64,000 bases of DNA, taken from the NCBI RefSeq assembly GCF_001263175.1, contig NZ_CP012332.1, positions 366,001 through 430,000 on the forward strand. Reading direction: 5' to 3'. Origin of the DNA: Vulgatibacter incomptus (GTDB lineage Bacteria > Myxococcota > Myxococcia > Myxococcales > Vulgatibacteraceae). Under the pieces are notes generated by a model. It made no database searches and was not told the origin of the DNA. It worked only from the letters and a program-made list of their open reading frames with translations. Position numbers and translations under genes: made by a program. Shown here in pieces: positions 36,175-44,772 of this stretch; positions within the stretch are counted from its first letter, which is position 1; each line of letters starts with the position of its first letter.

Positions 36175-37418
36175 GGTGAAGCGCAGACCCTCCGGATCCT
36201 GCTCCGCCCGCAGGTGGCCGCCGTGGAGCTCGACGATCCGCCGCGCGATCGAGAGCCCGACGCTGGCGGGGCCGCCGTCGGAGCGGAACGCCTCGAAGAG
36301 CCGAGGGAGCTCGGAGGGGGGAGCTGGATCCCGGAGAGCAGGAGCTGCACGGAGGCGCTCCTGCCGCTGGGGAGGAGGGTGAGGGTGATGTGCTCGCCGT
36401 CGCGGCGCCCGCGCAGGCCGCGCTCGAGGAGGTGCATGAAGCCCTCCACCAGCCGGTCGCGGTTGCCCCGGATGAAGACCTCACCCTCTGGCGCCTCTAC
36501 CGAGAGCTCGACCCTGGCGGTCTCCGCGTCTCCCGCCAGGAACTGCACCGCCTCCTGGAGGACGGAGCGCAGGCCCAGCGCCTTGGGGTCGAGCGTCATC
36601 TGACCGGCCTCGAGGCGGGCGGTCAGGAGCAGGTCGTTGATCAGCCGCAGGAGCCGGTCCGCGTTGCGGTCGCAGATCCCGATCACGCTGAGCTGCTTCT
36701 CGCTGAGCTCCCCGAGGCGGCCCTTCAGGCCCATCGCCAGGTAGCCCTTGATCGTCGTCAGCGGCGTGCGGAGCTCGTGGGAAATGTGGGAGAGCAAGGC
36801 GTCCCGGGTGCGGTCGCCCTCGCTCAGGCGGGTGTTGGCCGTCTCGAGCTCACGGGTGCGGCGCTCGAGCTCGGCGCGGGTCCGACCCATGTCCAGCGCG
36901 GCGCCACAGGCGTTGGCGATCGCCTGGACCAGCGCCAGCTCGTCAGCGGAGGGGCCGGTCGGCTGAGCGAAGATGCCGCCGACCATGGCGAGCACGCCCA
37001 CCGCTTCGCCGCGGGCGACCATCGGCACCGCGACGAGGGCGCCGTCCTTCTCCACCACCTGGGCCTTGTCGGCGAAAGAGCGGCCGATGGCGCCTTCGCC
37101 AGGGGAGCAGGCCTTCACCCGGGGATCGGACCGCCCGCGGGCCAGGGCGACGTTCAGCCTGTCGAAGGCGACGTCGTGGACGACCGCGAAGCTCGACCGG
37201 GGGCGGAACGCGCCCGCCAGGGCGGCGAGCCCCTTCTTGAGCGCGTCGGGGGACCGCTCCTCCGCGAGGATGTCCTGGAGATCGTCGAAGAGCGGGGTGG
37301 TCACCGGCAGCGTCGCGGCTTCTGCTTCCCGGTCCGGGGCCTTGCGTGCCGTCTTCCCGGGCGCAGCCTTTCGTCCCGTGAGCCGCCGCGTTCCGCTTCT
37401 CGAGTCGTTGGTCGTCAA
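36030..37418 (-). CDS. GAF-domain sensor histidine kinase, frameshifted, degenerate ATP-binding domain
   Basis: From the likely TTG start (37418, behind GGAGG) the order is: a GAF domain at about residues 40-190, a coiled coil, and a dimerisation/phosphoacceptor domain with SHELRTPL, His near residue 213. The ATPase domain is unusual: the N-box NLLxNA reads HLLERGL, and the DxGxG box reads LLSGIQ, so both magnesium/ATP motifs are missing. The gene then shifts frame at 36316-36321; the sequence from there to 36030 is non-homologous shadow. Upstream ATG at 37553 would add 45 low-complexity residues. It was probably a hybrid kinase with the receiver at 35737-36174, now likely inactive as a kinase. 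Confidence 0.7.
   Translation of the reverse strand: MTTNDSRSGTRRLTGRKAAPGKTARKAPDREAEAATLPVTTPLFDDLQDILAEERSPDALKKGLAALAGAFRPRSSFAVVHDVAFDRLNVALARGRSDPRVKACSPGEGAIGRSFADKAQVVEKDGALVAVPMVARGEAVGVLAMVGGIFAQPTGPSADELALVQAIANACGAALDMGRTRAELERRTRELETANTRLSEGDRTRDALLSHISHELRTPLTTIKGYLAMGLKGRLGELSEKQLSVIGICDRNADRLLRLINDLLLTARLEAGQMTLDPKALGLRSVLQEAVQFLAGDAETARVELSVEAPEGEVFIRGNRDRLVEGFMHLLERGLRGRRDGEHITLTLLPSGRSASVQLLLSGIQLPPPSSLGSSRRSAPTAAPPASGSRSRGGSSSSTAATCGRSRIRRVCASPCSSRSSPAPSPPARWRGRRARARSSWSRTTTTAATASWSTSRPRASR
36316..36321 (-). other. Frameshift site (six-base G/C run) in the hybrid kinase gene
   Basis: On the minus strand the kinase frame reads CTC CCC CCT CCG AGC. Adding one C gives LPPSELPRLFEAF, which continues in the receiver frame to the stop at 35737. 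The run has six bases where seven would keep frame, a typical place for slippage or a sequencing error. Confidence 0.8.
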
Positions 37419-37657
37419 GCGGCCTCCAGGAAGGCCGCCGGCGGACCGGACGCCTCCAAATGGTCCCCCCCGGGAGAAGTGGATGTAAGGCCTGCCCTTC
37501 CGGGCGGTCAAGGAACGATTCCGGATGGTGTCGTGCAGCGGACCGTCGCGCATGAAGAAATCAGTCCCGCAGAAGCGGGCCCGATTTCTTCAGCTCGCGC
37601 TTCGCGCGAGAGCGCTTCTTTTCGTTTGCTCCGCCTCCGGCTCCGCCCTGGCCCTTT

Positions 37658-38386
37658 TTAGCTGCGCCGGACGATCCCGTCCTTGTCGAGGGCGAAGCCC
37701 GCCGGGAGCTTGCCCGCGAGCGCGTCGCGGCGATCTTCCACCGGCGCCGCGAGATCCGCCAGCGCAGCGGCGGCCGCGGCGCGGACCCTGGGCGCCTCCG
37801 CCTGAACGAGGCAGTCCGCGATCGCGCCGGCGGCCGAGGTGGCGTCCTGCGAGACCAGGTTGTTCAACGTGGAGGTGCGGACCTCGTCGGACGGATCCTC
37901 GAGGAGGGGCAGCAGGACCGGGACGATGGCGGGATCACGGACGGTCGAGAGGCGATTCACCAGCACGACCTTCTTCTCGGGATCGCGGGCGTACTCCTGC
38001 GAGAGCTTCTGCAGGATCCCCGAGAGGAGCGTCACGAGCTCAGGCTCCGGCACCAATTCGTCGAGGCAGCGCACCGCCCACGCGACGTTGTCGCTGCGGC
38101 GGATGAAGTCGAGCACCGGCTCAACGGCCTTGTCGCCGAACGAGGTCACTAGGCTGAGCGTGTACTCCTTCTCCTCGGCGTCGGTGATGCCCGGCTCGGT
38201 CTTCACCCCGAAGCGCTGCAGGAGGGCGCCGATCGCCGCAGGCGTTCCGATGTCGCGCAGGCCCTCGAGAGCCCGAGCGCGGGTCGCCGGATCGCCGTAC
38301 TTCTCCTGCGTCTTCTTGGAGAGCTCGCGGATCTTCTTCGTTTCGCGATCCTCTTTGCTGCCTCCAAGGAAATCGAACAGGCCCAA
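37658..38386 (-). CDS. HEAT-repeat protein
   Basis: This 242-residue, mostly helical protein has five or so HEAT-like repeats (such as DPAIVPVLLPLLEDPSDEVR and RALEGLRDIGTPAAIGALLQRF-like units). The start MGLFDFLGG resembles many short bacterial proteins whose first residues may touch membrane. No catalytic motif is visible, so a scaffold or adaptor role is likely. It follows the DnaJ-like gene by 69 bases on the same strand. The 104 bases between its stop and 37553 contain only a small GC hairpin. Confidence 0.7.
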   Translation of the reverse strand: MGLFDFLGGSKEDRETKKIRELSKKTQEKYGDPATRARALEGLRDIGTPAAIGALLQRFGVKTEPGITDAEEKEYTLSLVTSFGDKAVEPVLDFIRRSDNVAWAVRCLDELVPEPELVTLLSGILQKLSQEYARDPEKKVVLVNRLSTVRDPAIVPVLLPLLEDPSDEVRTSTLNNLVSQDATSAAGAIADCLVQAEAPRVRAAAAAALADLAAPVEDRRDALAGKLPAGFALDKDGIVRRS

Positions 38387-38455
38387 GCTGCACTTCCTTT
38401 CGAGGGGCGGTGGCGCATGGGCGCTGCCCCGGCGACGATCATTCGACCGCCGATA

Positions 38456-39421
38456 CTAGAGTACGAGCCCGGCTCGCACCGACTCCGAATAGAGCGAGTC
38501 GAGGCTCTTTCCAAGCTCCTTCGCGCGATCTCCGGAGGGGACGATCACGCGGGCCTCCGCGTAGAGATCGCCGCGCCCGGTGCCGCGGAGGTGGGGAACT
38601 CCCTTTCCGCGCAGGCGCAGCTTCTTGCCGCTCTGCGTTCCCGGCGGGACCTTGAGCTGCACCGTGCCGTCGAAGGTCGGGAGGTCGACCGTGGCGCCGG
38701 AGATGGCCTCACCCACCGTGAGGGGGAGGGACACGTGGAGATCGTCGCCCTCACGGCGGATCCAGGGGTGGGGCCGGATGTGGATCTCGAGGTAGAGATC
38801 GCCCGGCGGGCCGCCGCGCACGCCGGGGCCGCCCTGTCCCGCGAGGCGCACCTTTCCTCCGTCGGCGATCCCGGCGGGGATCTTCACGGTGATGCGGGAG
38901 CCCTCTTTGCGAGGCAGGCGGAGCTGGCGCTCGGTCCCCTGGACGGCCTCGACCAGATCGATCTCGACCCTCTCGCCGAAGTCCTGGCCCGGCTCGGGCC
39001 TCCGCACCCCGGGGCCGCGGAAGCCGGCTCCCGGCCGGGCGCCGCCGAAACCCGTCCCGAAGAGGTCGCCGAAGAGATCGCCGAAGTCGACCGCCTCCAC
39101 TCCCTCGAAATCGAAGGGGCTTCCGCCGCGTGGGGCGCCCTGGCCGGTCTTCCACTGGCGGAAGGCGGCGGCCTTCTCCGGATCCCAGCCGATCTTGGCC
39201 GCGTCCATGCCCAGCTCGTCGTAGAGGGGGCGCTTCTTCGGGTCCGAGAGGATGTCGAAGGCGTTGTTGATCTCCTTGAACTTCTCCTCTGCGGCCTTGT
39301 CCCCGGGGTTGACGTCGGGGTGGTACTTGCGGGCGAGGCGCCGATAGGCCGTCTTCAGCTCGTCCGCCGTGGCGGTCTTGGGCACGCCGAGGAGGCCGTA
39401 TAGATCGGAGTTCGTTGCCAT
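38456..39421 (-). CDS. cbpA: DnaJ/CbpA-type co-chaperone without zinc finger
   Basis: This 321-residue J-protein has the J-domain with HPD in [10 protein letters not shown] at about residue 33, then a Gly/Phe-rich linker ([11 protein letters not shown]) and two DnaJ C-terminal beta domains ([27 protein letters not shown]). No CxxCxGxG zinc repeats are present, which makes it the CbpA class. Such proteins stimulate DnaK ATPase and deliver client proteins. The ATG at 39421 starts [13 protein letters not shown]. Confidence 0.85.
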   Translation of the reverse strand: MATNSDLYGLLGVPKTATADELKTAYRRLARKYHPDVNPGDKAAEEKFKEINNAFDILSDPKKRPLYDELGMDAAKIGWDPEKAAAFRQWKTGQGAPRGGSPFDFEGVEAVDFGDLFGDLFGTGFGGARPGAGFRGPGVRRPEPGQDFGERVEIDLVEAVQGTERQLRLPRKEGSRITVKIPAGIADGGKVRLAGQGGPGVRGGPPGDLYLEIHIRPHPWIRREGDDLHVSLPLTVGEAISGATVDLPTFDGTVQLKVPPGTQSGKKLRLRGKGVPHLRGTGRGDLYAEARVIVPSGDRAKELGKSLDSLYSESVRAGLVL

Positions 39422-39456
39422 CGAAAGCCCAAGATAACCACACGCCCGGAAAGTAA

Positions 39457-40227
39457 ATGAACGGAAAGTGGATCCCTCTCGCGCGCGATCCGGTTTGCCG
39501 GTCGCGCGTCATCCGCCTTACGATTGGCGCCGACGTGCGCTCCGTTTTTTTCCTCCTCCTGTTCTGCCTCCTTGCCTCCGGGGCGGGCGCCGAGCCAATC
39601 GGCGCCGGTCAGCTCGTGGATCGGGTCGTCGCCGTGATCTCCACCGGCGATTCGCGCGGCCACCGCACGCTGATCACGCTCTCCGATCTGGAGCTCGAGG
39701 CCCGGATCGCCCTCGTCTCCCGAGGCGCGTCGCTCGCCGCCGACGGCCCCCTCGCACCGGAGACCCTGAAGGCCACCCTCGACTGGCTGATCGCCGAGCA
39801 CCTCCTCCTGGGAGAGGCCGAGCAGCTCGCCGTGGCGGTGGCGGATCCCGCCGAGCTCGGCGCCGCGCTGGAGACCTTCCGCGGCAAGCTCGAGGCCGCG
39901 GGAGGATACGAGCGCTTCCTCGAGCGGAACGAGCTGACCGAGGCCGAGCTCTCGCGGGTGCTCCGGCGCCAGCTCGTGGTCGACCGCTACCTTGCCTCGC
40001 GGCTCCGCCTCGGGGCCACGGTCTCCGAGGCCGAGGTCCGGACGGCCTACGACGCGCGGAGGTCCGAGCTCGGGGCGACCTCCTACGCCGACGCGCGGGA
40101 GCCGCTCCGGGTCCAGCTCGAGAAGAAGCGCAGGGAAGAGGTGGTCGCGGCCCTCGTCGACGATCTCCGGAGCCGGGCCGAGGTGCGGGTGCTCCACGGC
40201 TTCACAGGCGGGACGGAGGGGAGATGA
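39457..40227 (+). CDS. Exported SurA-like N-terminal-domain protein
   Basis: This 256-residue protein has a hydrophobic export segment ([18 protein letters not shown]) and then VDRVVAVIS, a short beta strand followed by helices ([40 protein letters not shown]). This matches the N-terminal domain of SurA/PpiD-type periplasmic chaperones; the PPIase domain is absent. An alternative start, GTG at 39535, puts the signal peptide at the very N-terminus and may be correct, but the ATG at 39457 has a better ribosome site (GGAAAG). The stop overlaps the rimI start (ATGA). Confidence 0.7.
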   Translation: MNGKWIPLARDPVCRSRVIRLTIGADVRSVFFLLLFCLLASGAGAEPIGAGQLVDRVVAVISTGDSRGHRTLITLSDLELEARIALVSRGASLAADGPLAPETLKATLDWLIAEHLLLGEAEQLAVAVADPAELGAALETFRGKLEAAGGYERFLERNELTEAELSRVLRRQLVVDRYLASRLRLGATVSEAEVRTAYDARRSELGATSYADAREPLRVQLEKKRREEVVAALVDDLRSRAEVRVLHGFTGGTEGR

Positions 40228-40727
40228 GGAATCGGGCCCGCCTCTTCGACGAAGAAGAGGCCTCGCGGGACGGGTTCCTGCTCCGCAGGATGCACCTGGA
40301 CGAGCTGGCCGAGGTGACCGCCCTCGAGCACCGCGCGTTCGCGCACCCGTGGTCGCCGGAGCTCTTGCGGCGCGAGCTCACCCATGACTGGTCCACGATC
40401 CTCCTGGCGCTGGAGCCTCGGGAAGATGGCGAGCCGGTCATCGTGGGCTTCGTGATCTTCTGGGTCGTCGTCGATGAGATCCACATCCTGAACGTCGCGG
40501 TGGATCCGCCGCAGCGTCGTCGCGGGATCGCGCGAATGCTTCTGGAGGAGCTCCTGGATCGCGGGCAGAAGGCGGGCCTCGTCGTCGCCACCCTCGAGGT
40601 GCGGCGCAGCAACGAGGGGGCGATCGCGCTCTACCAGGGGCTCGGCTTCCGCGTGGTGGGGATCCGGAAGGGCTACTACGCCGAGGAGCGGGAAGACGCG
40701 ATCGTGATGGTCCGGGACCTGGCGTAG
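40224..40727 (+). CDS. rimI: Ribosomal-protein-S18-alanine N-acetyltransferase
   Basis: This 167-residue GNAT protein has VDEIHILNVAVDP (beta 4), the acetyl-CoA pyrophosphate loop QRRRGIARML, and YQGLGFRVVGIRKGYY near the C-terminus, all diagnostic of RimI. The enzyme acetylates the N-terminal Ala of ribosomal protein S18. Translation is coupled to the SurA-like gene upstream. A roughly 20-residue leader precedes the usual N-terminus. Confidence 0.85.
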   Translation: MRNRARLFDEEEASRDGFLLRRMHLDELAEVTALEHRAFAHPWSPELLRRELTHDWSTILLALEPREDGEPVIVGFVIFWVVVDEIHILNVAVDPPQRRRGIARMLLEELLDRGQKAGLVVATLEVRRSNEGAIALYQGLGFRVVGIRKGYYAEEREDAIVMVRDLA

Positions 40728-40744
40728 CGTCTCGGAGCTGCTCG

Positions 40745-40776
40745 GGGCCGCCGTCTCTGCGAAGGAGCGGCGGCCC
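40745..40776. terminator. Hairpin between convergent rimI and pyrD
   Basis: A 9-bp GC stem (GGGCCGCCG and complement) with a 14-base loop, midway in the 57-base gap between convergent stops. There is no U-run. Confidence 0.4.
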
Positions 40777-40784
40777 GTAGCGGC

Positions 40785-41861
40785 TCAGTCCTTTGCGTCG
40801 AGGCCCACCGCGTCCGCGATCTTCGCGAGCCCGTCGCGATCCAGCAGGCGGATCAGGCCCTGCTCCATCGTCCTCACCATGCCGGGGCCCTGATAGACGA
40901 AGCCGGTGTAGACCTGCACCAGCGTCGCGCCCGCCCGGATCATGCGGTAGGCGTCCTCCGCGCCGAAGATCCCGCCCACGCCGATGATCGGGAGCCGATC
41001 GCCGAGGCGCCGGCGCACGCGGCGGACGATCTCCAGGGAGCGGGGGAGGAGGGGCGCGCCGCTCATGCCGCCGGCCTCCCGGGCGATCGCCTCCGACTCC
41101 GCCGTCGGGCGGCCGATGGTCGTGTTCGCGAGGATCAGACCGGCGAGGCCCTCCTCGACGGCGAGGTCGGCCAGCTCGTCCACTGCTTCATCGGTGAGAT
41201 CCGGCGCGAGCTTGAGGAGGACGGGCTTGCCGCCCCGGCCCTTGGCTGCCGCCACGAGGGGCCCGAGGATCGCGCGGAGGGCGGCGGGCGCCTGGAGGTC
41301 GCGTAGACCGGGCGTGTTCGGCGACGACACGTTCACGACGAAGTAGTCGCCGACGCCGGCGAGGGTCTCGAAGGCGGTCAGGTAGTCTTCGGGCGCCCGC
41401 TCCGACGGCGTGTCCTTGTTCTTGCCCAGGTTCATGCCCACCGGGCCGGGCCGGAAAGCGAGCTCGGCGTAGCGGCTGGCGGTGGCCTCCGCGCCCGCGT
41501 TGTTGAAGCCCATGCGGTTGATCAGCGCCTGCTGCCGCGGGAGGCGGAAGAGCCGGGGACGCGGGTTGCCCGGCTGCGCCCTGGGCGTGATCGTCCCCAC
41601 CTCCACCGAGCCGAAGCCGAGGGCGAAGGCGCCGGCGGCGAGGCCGTCGCCCTTGTCGAAGCCGGCGGCGAGGCCCACGGGGCCGGGGAAATCCAGGCCG
41701 AAGGCGCGGACCGCCAGGCGGGGATCCCCCAGGGTCCTACTCCTGCGGATCCGGGAGGCGAGGGCGACGTTGCGTCCGATCAGGCGCAGGAACCGGGCGA
41801 CGAGGTGGTGGATCCGCTCGGGATCGACGAGGAAAAAGAGCGGTCGGAGCAGTGGGTACAT
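40785..41861 (-). CDS. pyrD: Dihydroorotate dehydrogenase (quinone), class 2
   Basis: This 358-residue FMN enzyme oxidises dihydroorotate in pyrimidine synthesis and passes electrons to quinone. The N-terminal amphipathic extension (MYPLLRPLFFLVDPERIHHL) is the class 2 membrane-binding part. Visible motifs are GLAAGFDKGDG, NRMGFNNAGAE, VVNVSSPNTPGLR with the class 2 catalytic Ser, LKLAPDLTD and GVGGI. The frame is open upstream of 41861 but the family start is the ATG MYPLL; the extra sequence is low-complexity shadow. Confidence 0.9.
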   Translation of the reverse strand: MYPLLRPLFFLVDPERIHHLVARFLRLIGRNVALASRIRRSRTLGDPRLAVRAFGLDFPGPVGLAAGFDKGDGLAAGAFALGFGSVEVGTITPRAQPGNPRPRLFRLPRQQALINRMGFNNAGAEATASRYAELAFRPGPVGMNLGKNKDTPSERAPEDYLTAFETLAGVGDYFVVNVSSPNTPGLRDLQAPAALRAILGPLVAAAKGRGGKPVLLKLAPDLTDEAVDELADLAVEEGLAGLILANTTIGRPTAESEAIAREAGGMSGAPLLPRSLEIVRRVRRRLGDRLPIIGVGGIFGAEDAYRMIRAGATLVQVYTGFVYQGPGMVRTMEQGLIRLLDRDGLAKIADAVGLDAKD

Positions 41862-41979
41862 GGGCGGCGATCTACCTCGACTCCCCGTCTGGACTCGACC
41901 CCTTTCGAGGAATTGAACATCCGGCTGGCGCGCCCTAAACCGTTCCAGCCGCCGGATCGTGCGGCACATGGGGGATTCG

Positions 41980-42363
41980 ATGCGGATTTCGAGCGAGGGC
42001 TCCGGCCGCAGGACCGCTTGGCCCGAGGCGATCGATGCGCTGGAGCGGGAGGCGCTTCGGCGCCTGGCGGAGCTGCCGGCCTGGGCGCGGCTGGACGGCC
42101 CTCGCTCGAAGGAGCTCGTCTCCCGCCTCGCCGAGCTGAGGGAGAGGGCGGAGCAGGCCGGAAGCGACGTCTTCGCTCGGCTGGGGACGCTCCCTGCCGG
42201 GGTGCTGGGCCGCCTCGGACTCGCCACCAATCGGGATCTCGCGGAGCTCACCGCCCGGATCGGGGCCCTCGACGAGAGGCTCAAGCGGGTCGGGCGCCGG
42301 CGGCAGGGCCAGGGCCCGAAGGCCTCCCGCGGGCCCTCGATCGGCGTCGGACCCTTGCCCTAA
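41980..42363 (+). CDS. Small helical phasin-like protein
   Basis: This 127-residue protein is predicted helical, with a C-terminal segment RLGLATNRDLAELTARIGALDERLKRV followed by a basic Arg/Gln tail. That is the heptad-rich ending of phasin/PhaI-type polyhydroxyalkanoate-granule proteins and related coiled coils. The ATG at 41980 follows GGGGGA; the upstream GTG (41959) and ATG (41968) are less likely. No PHA genes are adjacent, so the name describes structure only. Confidence 0.55.
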   Translation: MRISSEGSGRRTAWPEAIDALEREALRRLAELPAWARLDGPRSKELVSRLAELRERAEQAGSDVFARLGTLPAGVLGRLGLATNRDLAELTARIGALDERLKRVGRRRQGQGPKASRGPSIGVGPLP

Positions 42364-42665
42364 GGACCGCCGCTCGGACCTTTCGCCGGCCGGCCGCGTC
42401 CCCCTGCTCCGACCGTCGTCCGTCGGATGCGGCGCCGGACCGCCTCCGCCCCGAAGCATCCCAACGCTCGAATCCTCCAAGTTGTCGGTTTCATTTGCGA
42501 ATCATCCGGTCGCTGGCGTGCTCCCGAAGCGATTTCGGTGAACAGCGGACATGCCACGACCATGGGATTTTTCGGCGTGTAGACCGACATCACTCTGATG
42601 ATGGCATCTTGATGGGCGGTTGATTCATGCAACTTGAGCGCTTGTCGTGAGGGAGGGTCGCGACT
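42364..42665. other. Intergenic region before the lytic transglycosylase gene
   Basis: About 300 bases with no gene. The stretch 42470-42630 is more AT-rich than its surroundings and probably holds the promoter of the downstream gene, but I cannot assign a -35/-10 pair with confidence. A GGGAGGG ribosome site ends the region. Confidence 0.5.
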
Positions 42666-43385
42666 ATGGTGCGCGCCGGTTCGAGGTCGGCCATCCCGGT
42701 CGCCGTTCGGAGGAAAGGCTTGAAGGTCCGTTCCCGCTGGCCGCTGCGCGTCGTCGGAGTGCTCGTCTTCGGGCTCCTCGCGTCCGCGCCCCTGCGGCTC
42801 AGCCCCAGCCAGCGCGAGGAGCAGCCGCGCTTCGCCCTCGATCCCGAGGTCGAGGGGATTGCGCGCTACCTCGAGTGGCGAGCGCCGGCGAGCCTCGCGC
42901 CCTCCCTCCGCCGCCAGGTCGCCAACGCCCTGGTGGAGGAGTCGCGGCAGACGGGCCTCGATCCCCTGCTCATCCTCGCCGTGATCGCGGTGGAGAGCGA
43001 CTTCGTCCCCGACGCCGTCTCAGCGGCACAGGCCAAGGGTCTGCTCCAGATCCGCGACGTGGCCGCCCGGGAGATCGTCAAGCACGAGGAGCTCCCGGAG
43101 AAGTCCGCGCTCGAGCCCGAGGAGGTGGTTCAGCTCCGCCTGGGCATCCGCTACCTCGCCCTGATGACCAGGCGCTTCTCGAGCCTCGACCGAGCGCTGG
43201 CGGCGTGGAACGCCGGCCCGGTGGCGGTCGCCCGCGAGCTCGCCTCGTCGGGGACCGTCCCGGACCGCTGGCTCTCCTTCGCGCGGAAGGTCGCGCGGGA
43301 ACGTCGCCACCTGCGCACCCATTTCGGGCAGGATGCGGCCACCAAGCTGGCCGTGGCGCCCGGATCCCCGGTCGCGCCGGAGTAG
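42666..43385 (+). CDS. Lytic transglycosylase (SLT domain)
   Basis: This 239-residue protein has an N-terminal membrane anchor or signal (RVVGVLVFGLLAS) and an SLT/goose-lysozyme-like domain. The catalytic Glu is in ILAVIAVESDF near residue 110; AAQAKGLLQI and ALAAWNAGP complete the family pattern. Such enzymes cleave the glycan strands of peptidoglycan during growth. The Q-for-G change in the usual GLMQI block is common. The gene precedes queE by 28 bases on the same strand. Confidence 0.85.
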   Translation: MVRAGSRSAIPVAVRRKGLKVRSRWPLRVVGVLVFGLLASAPLRLSPSQREEQPRFALDPEVEGIARYLEWRAPASLAPSLRRQVANALVEESRQTGLDPLLILAVIAVESDFVPDAVSAAQAKGLLQIRDVAAREIVKHEELPEKSALEPEEVVQLRLGIRYLALMTRRFSSLDRALAAWNAGPVAVARELASSGTVPDRWLSFARKVARERRHLRTHFGQDAATKLAVAPGSPVAPE

Positions 43386-43413
43386 CCGGTCCCCTTCGAG
43401 CGTTCGTTCAACG

Positions 43414-44061
43414 ATGTCCTTCGCCGTCACCGAGATCTTCTTTTCGCTCCAGGGCGAGTCCACCCGGATGGGTCGGCCCTGTGTGTTCATCCGCTTCACG
43501 GGCTGTGATCTCCGCTGCGGCTACTGCGACACCGCGTACGCCTTCCACGGCGGGACGAAGCGGAGCCGCGAGGAGATCCTGGCCGAGGTCGCCCGGCATC
43601 CCACCCGCTACGTCACCCTCACCGGCGGGGAGCCGCTGCTCCAGCGCGAGCTGCCCGCCCTCGCTCGGGACCTCCTGGAGCGGGGCTACGAGGTGGCGAT
43701 CGAGACCCACGGCCAGAAGCGGTGGGACTCGCTGCCGGAGCAGGTGATCAAGATCGTGGACGTGAAGACGCCGGCCTCCGGCGAGTGCGCCACGGAGGAG
43801 CACCTCTCCTGGCTCCGGACCCTGGGGCCCCGCGACGAGCTGAAGTTCGTGATCGGCTCTCGCGAGGACTTCGACTGGTCGGCGGACGTCGTGCGGCGCC
43901 TCCAGCTCGAGGGCAAGCACGCGGCCCTCCTCTTCTCGCCCACCCACGGCCAGGTGGAGCTCTCCGAGCTCGCGGCGTGGATCCTCGAGTCGGGGCTGGA
44001 CGTCCGGATGCAGATTCAGCTCCACAAGCTGATCTGGGGCACCGAAGCCCGCGGCGTCTGA
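43414..44061 (+). CDS. queE: 7-carboxy-7-deazaguanine synthase
   Basis: This 215-residue radical SAM enzyme makes the deazaguanine core of queuosine. It starts FAVTEIFFSLQGEST, followed by the 4Fe-4S motif GCDLRCGYCD (CxxxCxxC, with the first Cys in FTGC), then LTGGEPLLQ. The C-terminus MQIQLHKLIW matches the QueE ending. The ATG at 43414 fits the family start. queC, queD and queF are not in the window. Confidence 0.88.
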   Translation: MSFAVTEIFFSLQGESTRMGRPCVFIRFTGCDLRCGYCDTAYAFHGGTKRSREEILAEVARHPTRYVTLTGGEPLLQRELPALARDLLERGYEVAIETHGQKRWDSLPEQVIKIVDVKTPASGECATEEHLSWLRTLGPRDELKFVIGSREDFDWSADVVRRLQLEGKHAALLFSPTHGQVELSELAAWILESGLDVRMQIQLHKLIWGTEARGV

Positions 44062-44188
44062 ACGCCCGAAGCTTGACGCGCCCGCTCGTTTCGGGGAGCC
44101 TGTCCGGAAGTTGGCGAAGTCCGTCGACGGAAGGCCCGGGCGGACCCGAGCGCCGTCCCCGCGGAAGGGCAATCCCTCCAGAGGATCC

Positions 44189-44764
44189 ATGTTCTCCATC
44201 GATCCGATGCAGAAGCACATCGAGGCGAGCCCCGACCGCATCCTCTCCATCGTGGAGTCGATCAACTCGCCCTTCGTGGCGGTCCCCGGCCGCGAGTCCC
44301 AGGCGACCTCGGCCTTCATCGTCGGCCTGCGCAGCGCCGAGGGCCATCCGGGCCTCGTCGTCCACCTCTGGCTCTCCCAGGCGCGGGAGGCCGTGATCTA
44401 CACGCCCGACGACGCGCAGGAGGCCCGCCGGGACTACCAGGGCGCGATGAACGCGGCCCTCGAGTTCTGCGAGTCCATGGGCTTCATGATGGAGGACGTC
44501 CCGTTTCGCGAGCTGACGCCCGAAGCGCAGTGGGAGATCCTCGGGAACCTGCCGCCCTTCCAGCGGGATCCCGCGCCGTCGCGCCTCGCCGGGAGCTCGA
44601 TGCTCCAGCCGGTGACGGCGGGCCCCTCGATGAACTCCCCCTTCATCACTTCCGCGACCCCCGGGCCCGAGCTCTTCCTGGAGGAGCTGGTGGAGCCGCT
44701 GGACGAGGCGCCCCTCGCGCCGGTCGACGTCTCGAAGCTCGCCCGGCTGCTCGCCAGCTTCTAG
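44189..44764 (+). CDS. Conserved hypothetical protein next to the pilotin gene
   Basis: This 191-residue soluble protein has no named domain that I recognise. It begins MFSIDPMQKHIEASPDRIL, and its middle (GLVVHLWLSQAREAVIYTPDD) looks like an alpha/beta fold. The last 50 residues are Pro/Ser-rich, then a short helix ends the protein. The ATG follows AGAGGATCC. It lies eight bases before the pilotin gene, so it may work with the type IV pilus machinery; this rests only on position. Confidence 0.6.
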   Translation: MFSIDPMQKHIEASPDRILSIVESINSPFVAVPGRESQATSAFIVGLRSAEGHPGLVVHLWLSQAREAVIYTPDDAQEARRDYQGAMNAALEFCESMGFMMEDVPFRELTPEAQWEILGNLPPFQRDPAPSRLAGSSMLQPVTAGPSMNSPFITSATPGPELFLEELVEPLDEAPLAPVDVSKLARLLASF

Positions 44765-44772
44765 TGCCCACG

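Noticed and set aside
37595..37611. Terminator after the HEAT-repeat gene
   Set aside because: The stem CTCGCGC with its complement is short, has only a three-base loop and no U-run on the relevant strand.
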